Assembly: GCA_937951685.1 (NCBI GenBank) | Contig: CALFBG010000037.1 | Location: 1-33,920, forward strand | DNA from: an uncultured Saprospiraceae bacterium | GTDB lineage: Bacteria; Bacteroidota; Bacteroidia; Chitinophagales; Saprospiraceae | Length of the DNA: 33,920 nt | Direction of reading: 5' to 3' | Part shown: one piece after another, positions 13,855 to 23,591 of the stretch | Position numbering within the stretch: position 1 is the stretch's first letter | Layout: each line of letters opens with the position of its first letter | Made by a program: the position numbers and the translations under genes | Notes under the pieces: model-generated | Seen by the model: only the letters and a program-made list of their open reading frames with translations | What the model was told of the DNA's origin: nothing | The model's database searches: none

Positions 13855-16359
13855 CTAAAAATAGAAATTAAAGCCTGCCCGAACATTGAATCTAGACGCT
13901 TCCGGATTGTCTAGGTAATTTAATCGCCAAGAAGCATCTACCCGCAAAATTTTGAAGATATTTTCTATTCCAATGCCTGTTTCCATGTAAGGTTCTCCCG
14001 ATGGTGCGCGAAACCCTGTGTACGAACCTAACTTATCCGCCGAGAAATCATTAAGTCGATTACTCAAGCGATTATTATCAGTCATCGTGCCAATCACTGC
14101 TTTAAAGCTTAACACCGTCCGCCAAGCCAAGCGGCGTAATAAAGGGACTTTATTGAGAATAAAGCCATCAAAATGATGCTCAATAAAAATACTCGCATAC
14201 GTATCGCTCGCAAATTCGTAGCGATTCATTCCATTAAAAACATTATCATTATAAAAGTAAGTTTCGTTACCGGTATGTACTTCTGCCAGTAAAAAAGGAA
14301 CGTTGCCTAGTATTTTACCCGCCTTAATGCGATAAGCAGTCCAACCAATAGGATTGAGGTAAAAGTAGTGCTTGTAGGCAATCGTGAATTTATGATAATT
14401 ATAGTCTCCGCCAAAAATCCCTTTCAATCCTGCCGTATATTGTAATTCAATAACTGGATGTGAAGTCCCCAAACTCGTACGCACAAACTGACCATCTAAA
14501 AACTTTTCACCCAAGGCGTAGCGGGCTTTCAAAATCAATTCGGTAGTGTTGATCGTCGTATCTACCACCGATAAACTTTCCGCATCTGGCAAGTAAGCAT
14601 AGTTGAAGCCTCTACCTTCTGCATCGATTCCACCGTAAGGATCAATTTGTCGTTGTAGCAAAGTCACTCGAGTAGACCAGCCTTTTTTCCAATATCGTTC
14701 ATAAAAGGCTTTTCCCTCTTTTACGTGAATCAATTTTTGGAGAATATTACGCCGATAGATACCAGAAAATAGATTTCCTTCGCCAATTTCTTCGCTATTT
14801 CCACTCGTTAAGTCTACGTCATCTTTGTAAGCCAAGCCAAAAACAATTCTTGGCCGTTTACTTAAATTCCACTGTAAATCTCCCCCGAATTTGAATCGTT
14901 GATCATGCGTCCCGTAGGCTAAATAACCTCCAAATCGCACGCGCTTGCTAAAACTATTACTCGTCCAAACACCTAATTTAAACCGATGTCCTTCTACCGG
15001 ATTATTACTGTACAAAGAAAAATATGGTCCCACTTCTACGGGACCCAATGCTTTGTAACCACTTACCAAAGTATACATAACATCCACGTAGGTTTTGTAA
15101 AGTGGTACTTGCTTTACACTATCCACCATCGCATAAATGGCTTTTTCGTTTTTACTAAGTTTGTCGTGACGGGCTTCCTCCCAAAAAGCAGCATCTTTAG
15201 CCACTTCTTCCAAATCGTATTCTTCCTCGACGGGAAGTGTTCGCAAAGCCGCTCGCTCTTCGTTGATATTGTATTTTTTTAAAGAAACCGTCTTGCGCCC
15301 AATCATCCCCGGCAGCTTCTTCGCTGCTCGAAAATCTACGACAATTTTTTGCTTAACGGGCAACCAATATGCTGCTTGAAAGAAATCAAACTCTTGAAAA
15401 ACAATCACGCGTTTTACCAAATTAATGTTCACTTCTGGACTCATCCGCATATCTACGCGAACGACGGCAAAACTAGTATCTGCCACCCAAAATTCTCCAA
15501 AGAAAGTATTCTCTTGTTTCCGCTTAGGCTTGAACTTCAACTTATAACTCCACTGCCCGTTGATATAACTACTATCCAATAAATAATATTCGTAATAGTG
15601 TAAACCGATATCTGAAAATGGACTAGCAAAAGGTTTTTCCAAGATATAGATCCAGTCGTCGTAGACACTAAACTCTTTATGAATCTGATTCAAAAACTCA
15701 ACGACCGTTTTATTTTTGATCCCAGAAACGCGCTCTGCTTGTACTGACTTGACCAGTTTACCTTCCGCTTTCGCGTAATATAAATCGGATATTTTTTCAG
15801 TAATGTAAACGGGTAAGAAAGGCTTATCGTCGGAAAGGCTATCTATATTATCAAAAATAAAGTCAAATGGCTTGAAGAGCTTACTCTCCCGCATCTTAGG
15901 ACTAATATTTTCTAAATCAAGTTCTACCTTTGTATATTCTTCGCACTGAAAACGCTGTAAATGTTCTTTTCGGTTTGTCGGCTTCTGTTTAATAATATTC
16001 CGAACCACCTCGTTGGCAGGATTATCCCCCGCCACCACAACTACTTCACTCAAAATTAAACTAGAAGAAGCCAGTTGGAAATTAATTTTTTGATTATCCG
16101 TTCGCTGTAATACCTTTCTCACTAAATCATATCCGATCGCAGAAGCCGTTAAACTATCTGCCAGAATTTCCGTCGTCAGTGTATAATAGCCATCAATATC
16201 TGTAGACACGCCCGTAGTCGTGCCTTCAAAATAAACATTACAAAATGCCAGCCCTTCTTTCGTGTCTTCATCGACGACGCGCCCACTTACCGTAATGGTT
16301 TGCGCCATTAGCCAAGTACTAAAAATACAGAAACAAAATAAGCAGTAAAGTCGCTTCAT
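13855..16359 (-). CDS. DUF5686 family outer-membrane protein with CarboxypepD_reg-like domain
   Basis: An 834-residue receptor-like outer-membrane protein of a Bacteroidota family. I start it at ATG 16359, giving the signal peptide MKRLYCLFCFCIFSTWLMAQ; an ATG four codons upstream (16371) is possible. The CarboxypepD_reg-like domain is about 22-110, with VSGRVVDEDTKEGLAFCNVYFEGTTTG and a following TDIDGYYTL. The DUF5686 part follows, with segments such as FWVADTSFAVVRVDMRMSPEVNINLV, then a C-terminal beta-barrel ending RAGFNFYF, a typical BAM-recognised terminal strand. It lacks a TonB plug domain, so it is not a classic TonB-dependent transporter. Its ligand is unknown. Confidence 0.85.
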   Translation of the reverse strand: MKRLYCLFCFCIFSTWLMAQTITVSGRVVDEDTKEGLAFCNVYFEGTTTGVSTDIDGYYTLTTEILADSLTASAIGYDLVRKVLQRTDNQKINFQLASSSLILSEVVVVAGDNPANEVVRNIIKQKPTNRKEHLQRFQCEEYTKVELDLENISPKMRESKLFKPFDFIFDNIDSLSDDKPFLPVYITEKISDLYYAKAEGKLVKSVQAERVSGIKNKTVVEFLNQIHKEFSVYDDWIYILEKPFASPFSDIGLHYYEYYLLDSSYINGQWSYKLKFKPKRKQENTFFGEFWVADTSFAVVRVDMRMSPEVNINLVKRVIVFQEFDFFQAAYWLPVKQKIVVDFRAAKKLPGMIGRKTVSLKKYNINEERAALRTLPVEEEYDLEEVAKDAAFWEEARHDKLSKNEKAIYAMVDSVKQVPLYKTYVDVMYTLVSGYKALGPVEVGPYFSLYSNNPVEGHRFKLGVWTSNSFSKRVRFGGYLAYGTHDQRFKFGGDLQWNLSKRPRIVFGLAYKDDVDLTSGNSEEIGEGNLFSGIYRRNILQKLIHVKEGKAFYERYWKKGWSTRVTLLQRQIDPYGGIDAEGRGFNYAYLPDAESLSVVDTTINTTELILKARYALGEKFLDGQFVRTSLGTSHPVIELQYTAGLKGIFGGDYNYHKFTIAYKHYFYLNPIGWTAYRIKAGKILGNVPFLLAEVHTGNETYFYNDNVFNGMNRYEFASDTYASIFIEHHFDGFILNKVPLLRRLAWRTVLSFKAVIGTMTDNNRLSNRLNDFSADKLGSYTGFRAPSGEPYMETGIGIENIFKILRVDASWRLNYLDNPEASRFNVRAGFNFYF

Positions 16360-16889
16360 AGAATTAAACAAGTGGGGTTTTAATACGGTTTATTGAAATT
16401 ATTTGCAATAAACAAACCATATGATTTAAATTATATTTATAAGTGCTTGTAAAAAATAAGTTTGAATAGCACTAAAGCAATTACTTGAGCGAAAAATTTG
16501 TAATTTAATAGGGAAGTTAATACAAGGATAGGCGCTGCTCGACTTGAAGCATTTAAAACTTAAATTTGTAATTTTCTATTTATAAAGTAGTGTGTTAAGT
16601 AAGAAGACAAAATAATATTACCGAAGTTGTTCAATAATTCTAAAAGCAGTTTAGAAAGGCTTTGCCTTCACGCAAGTAAGTAGCGTTTTTAAACAACTTC
16701 ACCATTAAATGGTCTTGGTACTTAATCTAATATAAGCTTATTTTCTTCATTTTTTCAAGTCTATAGACGAGTCTGCCGAATATTTAACATTTTTACCCTT
16801 AGAAAATCATTCCTTTGGCGGTAAAGAAATTTTTCTCTCGGCAGCATTTTCGAGAGATTTATGTAAATTGTGCCAGATTGATTACTACT
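16360..16889. other. Gap between the divergent DUF5686 and rnhB genes
   Basis: It holds repeat copy D (16595-16725). Outside it the sequence is AT-rich. AAATTTGTAATTT occurs twice (near 16495 and 16562), the second within a TAAATTTG (16561-16568) that fits a -7 box but sits far from rnhB. No gene is apparent. Confidence 0.5.
16595..16725. repeat. Palindromic intergenic repeat, copy D (131 bp)
   Basis: The left end is TTAAGTAAGAAGACAAAAT. The right end, read on the minus strand, is TTAAGTACCAAGACCATTT. The ends continue inward to a perfect 9-bp inverted pair, GAAGTTGTT (16623-16631) and AACAACTTC (16692-16700). The centre holds AAGGC-TTT-GCCTT (16656-16668). The right arm includes CCATTAAATGG, as in copy A. 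Confidence 0.72.
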
Positions 16890-17483
16890 ATGTTACTACC
16901 ATTTTTAAATAAAAAAGATATTGAAGCGGGATGCGATGAAGCCGGTCGAGGCTGTTTGGCAGGTCCCGTATTCGCTGCTGCTGTTATCCTTCCTAAAGAT
17001 TTTTCGCACGAAGCCCTCAATGATTCCAAACAGCTAAAAGAAGCAGATCGCGATCGCTTACGAATCATCGTTGAAAAAGAAGCCATCGCTTGGGCCGTTG
17101 CACAAGTAGACGCTCCCGAAATTGATCAAATCAATATTCTAAATGCCTCTTTTCTAGCCATGCACCGCGCGATTGATCAACTCCTCGTTCGCCCTAATGC
17201 TTTACTGATCGATGGCAATCGCTTCAAAGCCTACAAGGATATTCCTCATCATTGCATCATCAAAGGAGATGGTAAGTATTTATCCATTGCCGCCGCTTCC
17301 ATCTTAGCCAAAACTTACCGCGATGACTTTATGAAAAATTTGGCAAAACAATATCATCCAGATTACCTTTGGCAAAGCAATAAAGGATACCCAACTAAAG
17401 CACACCGCGCAGCCATCAAATTGCACGGCGTTACGCCTTATCACCGTAAAAGCTTCAAACTGTTGGCAGATGTGGATCTCTAG
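16890..17483 (+). CDS. rnhB: Ribonuclease HII
   Basis: A 197-residue endonuclease that cuts RNA in RNA-DNA hybrids and at single ribonucleotides in DNA. The catalytic acids are in place: Asp16 and Glu17 in GCDEAGRG, Asp108 in LLIDGN and Asp127 in IKGDGKY. The conserved [14 protein letters not shown] (132-145) and a C-terminal HRKSF are also present. The frame stays open upstream to a TTG at 16815, but those 25 residues are not family-like, so I use the ATG at 16890 ([10 protein letters not shown]). It is convergent with the metallo-hydrolase gene, only 12 bp apart. Confidence 0.93.
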   Translation: MLLPFLNKKDIEAGCDEAGRGCLAGPVFAAAVILPKDFSHEALNDSKQLKEADRDRLRIIVEKEAIAWAVAQVDAPEIDQINILNASFLAMHRAIDQLLVRPNALLIDGNRFKAYKDIPHHCIIKGDGKYLSIAAASILAKTYRDDFMKNLAKQYHPDYLWQSNKGYPTKAHRAAIKLHGVTPYHRKSFKLLADVDL

Positions 17484-17495
17484 TTTTTATAACGG

Positions 17496-18137
17496 TTAAC
17501 TTAGGAAAGGATTATTGGCTTTTTCGTATCCAATCGTCGTTGCAGGACCATGTCCCGGATAAACTCGTACATCGTCAGGAAGTGGAAATAATTGTTGCCG
17601 AATACTAGTGAGTAAAGTATTCATATCTCCTCCCGGCAAGTCTGTCCGACCGATGCTATTTTGGAAAAGTACGTCCCCTGCAATCACAAAGTTACTTTCC
17701 TCACAATAAAAAGAAAGACTCGCCGGCGAATGCCCCGGTGTATAAAGTGCTTTTAAGGTAGTATTTCCAAACTTAATTTCATCCCCTTCTGCAAGGTATT
17801 TTCCCGGCGCTGGAGAAATTTGAATATCAGGAATCCCATATTGCCGACAAACCATTTCCATCGACTCTAATACAATTAATTCCCCTTGATGAATCTCTAA
17901 AGTCAGTCCGTAAGTATCCGCTACAAATTTATTCCCAAAAACGTGGTCAATATGACAATGCGTATTAATCAGTCGAACAGGTTTCAGCCCGGCTTCCGCT
18001 ATAAATTCCTTTAATTGCGTTCTTTCTGCCGCGGTATAACACCCCGGATCAATAATTATACATTCTTTTGTATCATCGTACAAAACATAGGTATTCTCCT
18101 GAAAAGGATTAAAGCTAAAATTGGCAACAAGAGTCAT
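17496..18137 (-). CDS. MBL-fold metallo-hydrolase, glyoxalase II/YcbL-like
   Basis: A 213-residue cytoplasmic metallo-beta-lactamase-fold hydrolase. The zinc-binding motif THCHIDH gives His60, His62, Asp64 and His65. His136 (PGHSPAS), Asp155 (AGDVLF) and His196 (YPGHGP) complete a two-metal site. The sequence GRTDLPGGD (163-171) is typical of the YcbL branch of glyoxalase II-like thioesterases. The C-terminal substrate domain of full GloB is absent, as in YcbL. The natural substrate is uncertain. A short hairpin GCTAT/ATAGC lies upstream near 18173-18189. Confidence 0.9.
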   Translation of the reverse strand: MTLVANFSFNPFQENTYVLYDDTKECIIIDPGCYTAAERTQLKEFIAEAGLKPVRLINTHCHIDHVFGNKFVADTYGLTLEIHQGELIVLESMEMVCRQYGIPDIQISPAPGKYLAEGDEIKFGNTTLKALYTPGHSPASLSFYCEESNFVIAGDVLFQNSIGRTDLPGGDMNTLLTSIRQQLFPLPDDVRVYPGHGPATTIGYEKANNPFLS

Positions 18138-18297
18138 GGTTTTTCCGTTTAAAATCCGTACAATATTTAGAAGCTATGCTCGCGATAGCCATAGAACTGT
18201 CTGCAAAAAAACAGAATTTCTCCATCAATAACAAGAGGAGTTGGTTTTAAGCAAAAAAAAGCTCATTTTGTATATGATCATTAATTCTATGTTAGCG

Positions 18298-18346
18298 TAA
18301 ATACTAAGACAAAATTACTTTGCCATTAAATTGTGTTAGTACTTAA
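18298..18346. repeat. Minimal palindromic repeat, copy C (about 49 bp)
   Basis: On the minus strand it runs from TTAAGTACTAACACAATTTA to the other end, TAATTTTGTCTTAGTATTTA, with nothing between but GGCAAAG-like bases. It looks like two element ends joined. Bases 18304-18339 are identical to 12180-12215 in copy B. It overlaps an alternative GTG codon at 18333 of the next gene. Confidence 0.75.
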
Positions 18347-18374
18347 CCCCTTATTTTATAATAAACTCAGACAT

Positions 18375-21300
18375 ATGCGTCACTTTACCCTTTTAATTGC
18401 TTGTTGCCTTGCCTTTTCATCTCTTCAACTCTATGGACAAGGTTCTCAAGTCGAATTCGGGAAAAATAGGGTGCAATATCACCAAGATTTTGCAGAATGG
18501 GTGCAATACGAAAGTCAAAACTTTCTGACCTTCTGGTATGGTGAGGGCAGAAATATCGGACAAGCCGTAGTGCAAATGGCAGAATTTGACTTCAACTATG
18601 TTCAAGATTTGCTGGAGCACCGCATGAATGATAAAATCGAATTGATTGTCTACACCGATTTGACAGATTTGAAGCAAAGTAATATCGGCAGCGAAGAGGC
18701 TTTTTTTAATACGGGTGGACAAACTAAAATTGTAGGCAATAAAGTTTTTGTTTATTTCAATGGCGACCATACGCATTTGCGGAAACAGATTCGAAAAGGA
18801 GTCGCTTCCGTTTATCTGAATGCAATGCTTTTTGGTTCTAACCTCCAAGAGATTGTCCAAAATGCGGTCATGCTCAACTTACCAGAATGGTTTAAAGAAG
18901 GGCTCATTAGTTATGTTGGCGAAAATTGGAGTACCGAACTTGACGACCAATTACGAGATGTCATTTTAAACGAAGAATATCAAAGTTTCTCAGAAATTTC
19001 CGAAGATTATCCCGAATTAGCCGGACATGCACTCTGGTATTACATTAGCCAAAATTATGGTAAATCAACGGTCTCTAACTTACTTTACCTCACCCGCATC
19101 AATCGCAGCATCGAAAGCGGTTTTCTCTACGTCTTAGGAAGTTCTTACCAAAGTACCACCGAATCTTGGTACAACTATTTTGAACAACGCTATCTTTCTG
19201 ACGCTGACAGTCGCAGCGCACTGACAGACGAAGGGCTCATCAAAGTTCGCAATAAACGTAAACTTCCTTTGAGTCAACTCAAAATTAGTCCTGATGGCAA
19301 AAGAATTGCCTACGTAAGCAACGAGATTGGTCGTTATAGAGTATACATACAAGACTTAGCAACGGGTAAACGCGAAGTGATTTTAAAACGAGGTTTCCGC
19401 AATGCTTTTCAGGCAACGGACTACGAATATCCTTTGGTGGCTTGGTCACCAAATAATCAAGATATTGCCGTCGTTTATGAACGTCGAGATGTTTTAAAAT
19501 TATTAATGTACAATACCCAAACTGAGAAAAAACTAACGGAAGATATGTCTACCCAGTACCAACGTGTACACAACGTAGATTTTATCAACCCCAATACCAT
19601 GATTGTTTCCGCCACCGTTCGTGGCTTTTCTGATATTTTTATTTATCAATTAAAAACGAGACAAACCCAACGCATTACCAATGATTTTTACGATGATCTC
19701 GACGTTAGTTTTGTAAAGATTAACAATAAGCGCGGGATACTTTTTGCTTCCAACCGACAAGACTCTTTGATCTTTCGCAGCAAATTAGACACGATCTTAC
19801 CGATTGATAATTTCGATTTATTTTACTACGATTTAGATGGCAACACCAAAGCGTTAGTCCGTGTTACAAATACACCTTTCGTCAACGAACGACAGCCGAT
19901 CGCCATCGATTCTAATTATTTTAGTTTTGTGAGTGACGCTGCGGGTATCGACAATCGGCAAGTTGCTTACCTTAAAGATGTTTTTGCCTTCAACGAACAA
20001 GTTATCTACCTCAACGAAGGAAGCGAAATCGTACTGCATCAAGACTCCAGTTTATCCATGCTTGATTCTACCTTGATTGATTCCATCGTGATTCGTCCGG
20101 TATATCGACCTAAAGCTTTTGTGCATACCACAACGAACTATCCTAGAAATATTCTTACGCAACACTCAGCACCGAGAGTCGGGAAAGTTGTAGAGATGGT
20201 TGCTCACCAAGGTCAACATCAATTTTATTTGCGCAAGTTGAATCCAGATACAAGCGTTACGCCCGTGCCTACGCGCTACAAAACATTGATTCTGAAATCA
20301 CAAGCCAATAAAGATAAATTAGACAACTTATTAGAATTTCAAGCACCGGCGGGTGGATTATTACCACCACAAAATACGCCCCCCGTTACCATTTCTCCCG
20401 AAAAAATACCGCCTCCAACACCGGTAAGCCCCGATACCAACAAAGTAGACATTGATAATTATCTTTTTCAAAGTGAGTTCAACGATGATGAAATTCCAGC
20501 AGAAGTCGTCGTTGAGGAAGATGATGGCGCCATCAAAATTCAGCCGCTTAATCCGCGGTTTTCTTCTTTGCTAAAAAAACCAGCTCCTGCGGTTACGCCA
20601 TTTTTCTCCCATCGAATTATTCCTTACCGCTTAAGGTTTAAGGCGGATCGCTTGACGACACAATTGGATAATGGCTTATTGTTTGACGGACTCGATACTT
20701 ATTCCGCGACGAAGCAAGAATATAATTATCCACCTCCGGGTATTTTACTAAAATCTACGTTCAAGGATTTATTTGAGGATTATGAAATCCAAGGTGGAAT
20801 TCGCTTACCGACGACTTTCAACGGCGCAGAATATTTTCTCATCTTCGATGACAAGAAAAAACGCTTAGATAAACGTTACGCCATCTATCGCCGATCCTTG
20901 CGATTCAACCAAGAAGGCACGCCCATTATTCCTTATCGAATTCGAGAAAAAATAGTGCTGACACAAGCGCAGTTCCGTTATCCCTTAGACATTTTTAGAA
21001 GTATTCGTGCGACAACAACCATGCGTTTTGACAAACTCGTGCAATTGGCAACTGACGTTCCTACTTTGGAGCGTCCAACTAATGATCAACAACGGATTGG
21101 TTTAAAGTTGGAATATGTTTTTGATAATACCTTAAACGTAGATGTTAATATTAAAAATGGTACGCGCTACAAGATTTTCGCAGAGGTCGTGAAACGCTTT
21201 AGTTTCCAAGTAGCGGATCAGATAACCTTAGATTTCAACGAAGGTTTTATGAGCGTGCTGGGTTTAGATTTCCGACACTATCAACGTTTTGCGAAACATA

Positions 21301-21851
21301 GCGTACTTGCGGTTCGACTGGCTGGAGCAACTTCTTTTGGGTCAGAACGAATTTTATACTTTTTAGGAGGTGTAGATAGTTGGCTTTTTCCTAGTTTCAA
21401 TAATGAAATTCCTTTCCCTTCGGAAGACGACTTTGCGTATCAAACCTTAGCTAGTAACCTGAGAGGCTTTCGCCAAAATATTCGCAATGGCAATTCTTAC
21501 GCTTTGTTGAACACCGAAGTACGAGTTCCTATTTTTAAATATTTTTCTAAACGGGTTCGATCTTCTTTCTTCCGTAATTTCCAACTCGTTGGATTCTTTG
21601 ATATCGGAACGGCTTGGCAAGGACCAACACCGTTCAGCACCGAAAATCCATTAAATACCATTACGCGTAATAATCCGCCGACAGTCAATATCAAAATTAA
21701 TTATTTCCGAGATCCGATCGTAATGGGTTACGGAATGGGAATCCGTAGTATGGTTTTTGGTTATTTTGTGCGATTGGATTATGCTTGGGGAATCGAAACT
21801 AGAGTGGTGCAAGAACCTAGATTATATTTATCTTTAGGAATGGATTTTTAA
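18375..21851 (+). CDS. Giant envelope protein: peptidase MA-like domain, PD40/TolB-like propeller, C-terminal beta-barrel
   Basis: A 1158-residue outer-membrane protein. The ATG at 18375 gives the signal peptide MRHFTLLIACCLAFSSLQLYGQ; an in-frame GTG at 18333 falls in a repeat and is rejected. Residues about 40-280 resemble a peptidase-MA domain, keeping LPEWFKEGLISY (169-180). The segment where HExxH should be reads KGVAS (141-145), so the zinc site seems lost. PD40 (TolB-like) propeller blades follow from about 296 to 520, for example LKISPDGKRIAYVS and VAWSPNNQDIAVV. A proline-rich linker lies near 660-695 (PPQNTPPVTISPEKIPPPTP). The region from about 750 to 1158 is a BamA/surface-antigen-type barrel ending LYLSLGMDF. 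Function is unknown; an envelope-assembly or surface-export role would fit the architecture. Confidence 0.82.
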   Translation: MRHFTLLIACCLAFSSLQLYGQGSQVEFGKNRVQYHQDFAEWVQYESQNFLTFWYGEGRNIGQAVVQMAEFDFNYVQDLLEHRMNDKIELIVYTDLTDLKQSNIGSEEAFFNTGGQTKIVGNKVFVYFNGDHTHLRKQIRKGVASVYLNAMLFGSNLQEIVQNAVMLNLPEWFKEGLISYVGENWSTELDDQLRDVILNEEYQSFSEISEDYPELAGHALWYYISQNYGKSTVSNLLYLTRINRSIESGFLYVLGSSYQSTTESWYNYFEQRYLSDADSRSALTDEGLIKVRNKRKLPLSQLKISPDGKRIAYVSNEIGRYRVYIQDLATGKREVILKRGFRNAFQATDYEYPLVAWSPNNQDIAVVYERRDVLKLLMYNTQTEKKLTEDMSTQYQRVHNVDFINPNTMIVSATVRGFSDIFIYQLKTRQTQRITNDFYDDLDVSFVKINNKRGILFASNRQDSLIFRSKLDTILPIDNFDLFYYDLDGNTKALVRVTNTPFVNERQPIAIDSNYFSFVSDAAGIDNRQVAYLKDVFAFNEQVIYLNEGSEIVLHQDSSLSMLDSTLIDSIVIRPVYRPKAFVHTTTNYPRNILTQHSAPRVGKVVEMVAHQGQHQFYLRKLNPDTSVTPVPTRYKTLILKSQANKDKLDNLLEFQAPAGGLLPPQNTPPVTISPEKIPPPTPVSPDTNKVDIDNYLFQSEFNDDEIPAEVVVEEDDGAIKIQPLNPRFSSLLKKPAPAVTPFFSHRIIPYRLRFKADRLTTQLDNGLLFDGLDTYSATKQEYNYPPPGILLKSTFKDLFEDYEIQGGIRLPTTFNGAEYFLIFDDKKKRLDKRYAIYRRSLRFNQEGTPIIPYRIREKIVLTQAQFRYPLDIFRSIRATTTMRFDKLVQLATDVPTLERPTNDQQRIGLKLEYVFDNTLNVDVNIKNGTRYKIFAEVVKRFSFQVADQITLDFNEGFMSVLGLDFRHYQRFAKHSVLAVRLAGATSFGSERILYFLGGVDSWLFPSFNNEIPFPSEDDFAYQTLASNLRGFRQNIRNGNSYALLNTEVRVPIFKYFSKRVRSSFFRNFQLVGFFDIGTAWQGPTPFSTENPLNTITRNNPPTVNIKINYFRDPIVMGYGMGIRSMVFGYFVRLDYAWGIETRVVQEPRLYLSLGMDF

Positions 21852-21892
21852 AATCGCGAATTAGTTATCCCGTAGTTTTCACTTATAAATAG

Positions 21893-21927
21893 TAAGGCCT
21901 CTTTTCAATGATTGAAAAGAGGCCTTA
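21893..21927. terminator. Bidirectional terminator between convergent genes
   Basis: TAAGGCCTCTTTTCAAT (21893-21909) and ATTGAAAAGAGGCCTTA (21911-21927) are exact reverse complements, giving a very stable hairpin between the barrel protein gene (plus) and the thioredoxin-like gene (minus). TTGTTAAAATTCTTTTTTT follows on the plus side. Confidence 0.85.
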
Positions 21928-21949
21928 TTGTTAAAATTCTTTTTTTAAG

Positions 21950-22510
21950 TTAAGCTTTTTTCCACTTGATGTTACAACCTGCACTGGGTCGCTGCTCACT
22001 GGCTACGGGTCTGCCCAATAAAACGGCATCCAACGCGGATCGCAAATCTTCCCCCGTCAAAGGAATACCACTATTCGGTCGAGAACCATCCAATTGACCT
22101 CGATATGCTAAACGCAAGTCTCCGTCAAACACATAGAAATCTGGTGTACAAGCCGCGTCATAAGCTTTGGCTACAGCCTGCGTTTCATCATAAAGGTAAG
22201 GAAAAGTATAACCTTCTGCTTTGGCTAATGCTGTCATTTTATCAGGAGCATCCGCCGGATAATTAACTACATCATTTGAACTAATCGCAATAAAAGCCAC
22301 ACCTGCGGACTGATAATCCTTTGCCAATCGTACAATTTCTTCATTGACGTGTATCACGTACGGGCAGTGATTACAGATAAACATAATGACCGTAGCTCGA
22401 GTAGAACTTAATTCTTTTAAACTAACTTCCTTTCCCGAAACGGTATCCAATAAAGTAAAATCAGGGGCAACAGTTCCGAGTGGAAGCATGTTGGATTGTG
22501 TTAAAGACAT
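21950..22510 (-). CDS. Thioredoxin-family protein (AhpC/TSA-like fold)
   Basis: A 186-residue redox protein without a signal peptide. The AhpC/TSA-like start MLPLGTVAPDFTL precedes an active site ICNHCPY with Cys46 and Cys49, so it has a CxxC pair, unlike typical peroxiredoxins. ACTPDFYVFDG (120-130) supplies the conserved cis-proline loop with an extra Cys121. The ending PSAGCNIKWKK (175-185), with Cys179, is typical of a widespread uncharacterised subgroup. A disulfide reductase or peroxidase role is likely; the substrate is unknown. It is convergent with the barrel protein gene across a strong terminator and lies 139 bp downstream of the M15 peptidase gene. Confidence 0.87.
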   Translation of the reverse strand: MSLTQSNMLPLGTVAPDFTLLDTVSGKEVSLKELSSTRATVIMFICNHCPYVIHVNEEIVRLAKDYQSAGVAFIAISSNDVVNYPADAPDKMTALAKAEGYTFPYLYDETQAVAKAYDAACTPDFYVFDGDLRLAYRGQLDGSRPNSGIPLTGEDLRSALDAVLLGRPVASEQRPSAGCNIKWKKA

Positions 22511-22649
22511 AATGTTAATGTATTGATTATGGAGTTAAAATATGATGCTGATCAAGTTCTTCTATGATTACGCCCTTTCAGCCTCATGCTATTTTTTTGC
22601 ACTGGAAGGAATGGATAACAAACTATTCCACTCGTTTAGGATTAACCAT

Positions 22650-23510
<861 letters not shown>

Positions 23511-23591
23511 GAAGGTGATTTGAACGACAATAGCCGTAACGATTGATTATTTGCAAACAAGTCTTTGAGTAAGTACTTGAACGAAACAAAG

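Noticed and set aside
16815..16889. TTG start extending RNase HII by 25 residues
   Set aside because: The extension is not like the family, and the ATG at 16890 gives the normal N-terminus and the usual length.
18333..18374. GTG start giving a 14-residue N-terminal extension of the barrel protein
   Set aside because: These codons lie partly within repeat copy C and would precede a perfect signal peptide beginning at ATG 18375.
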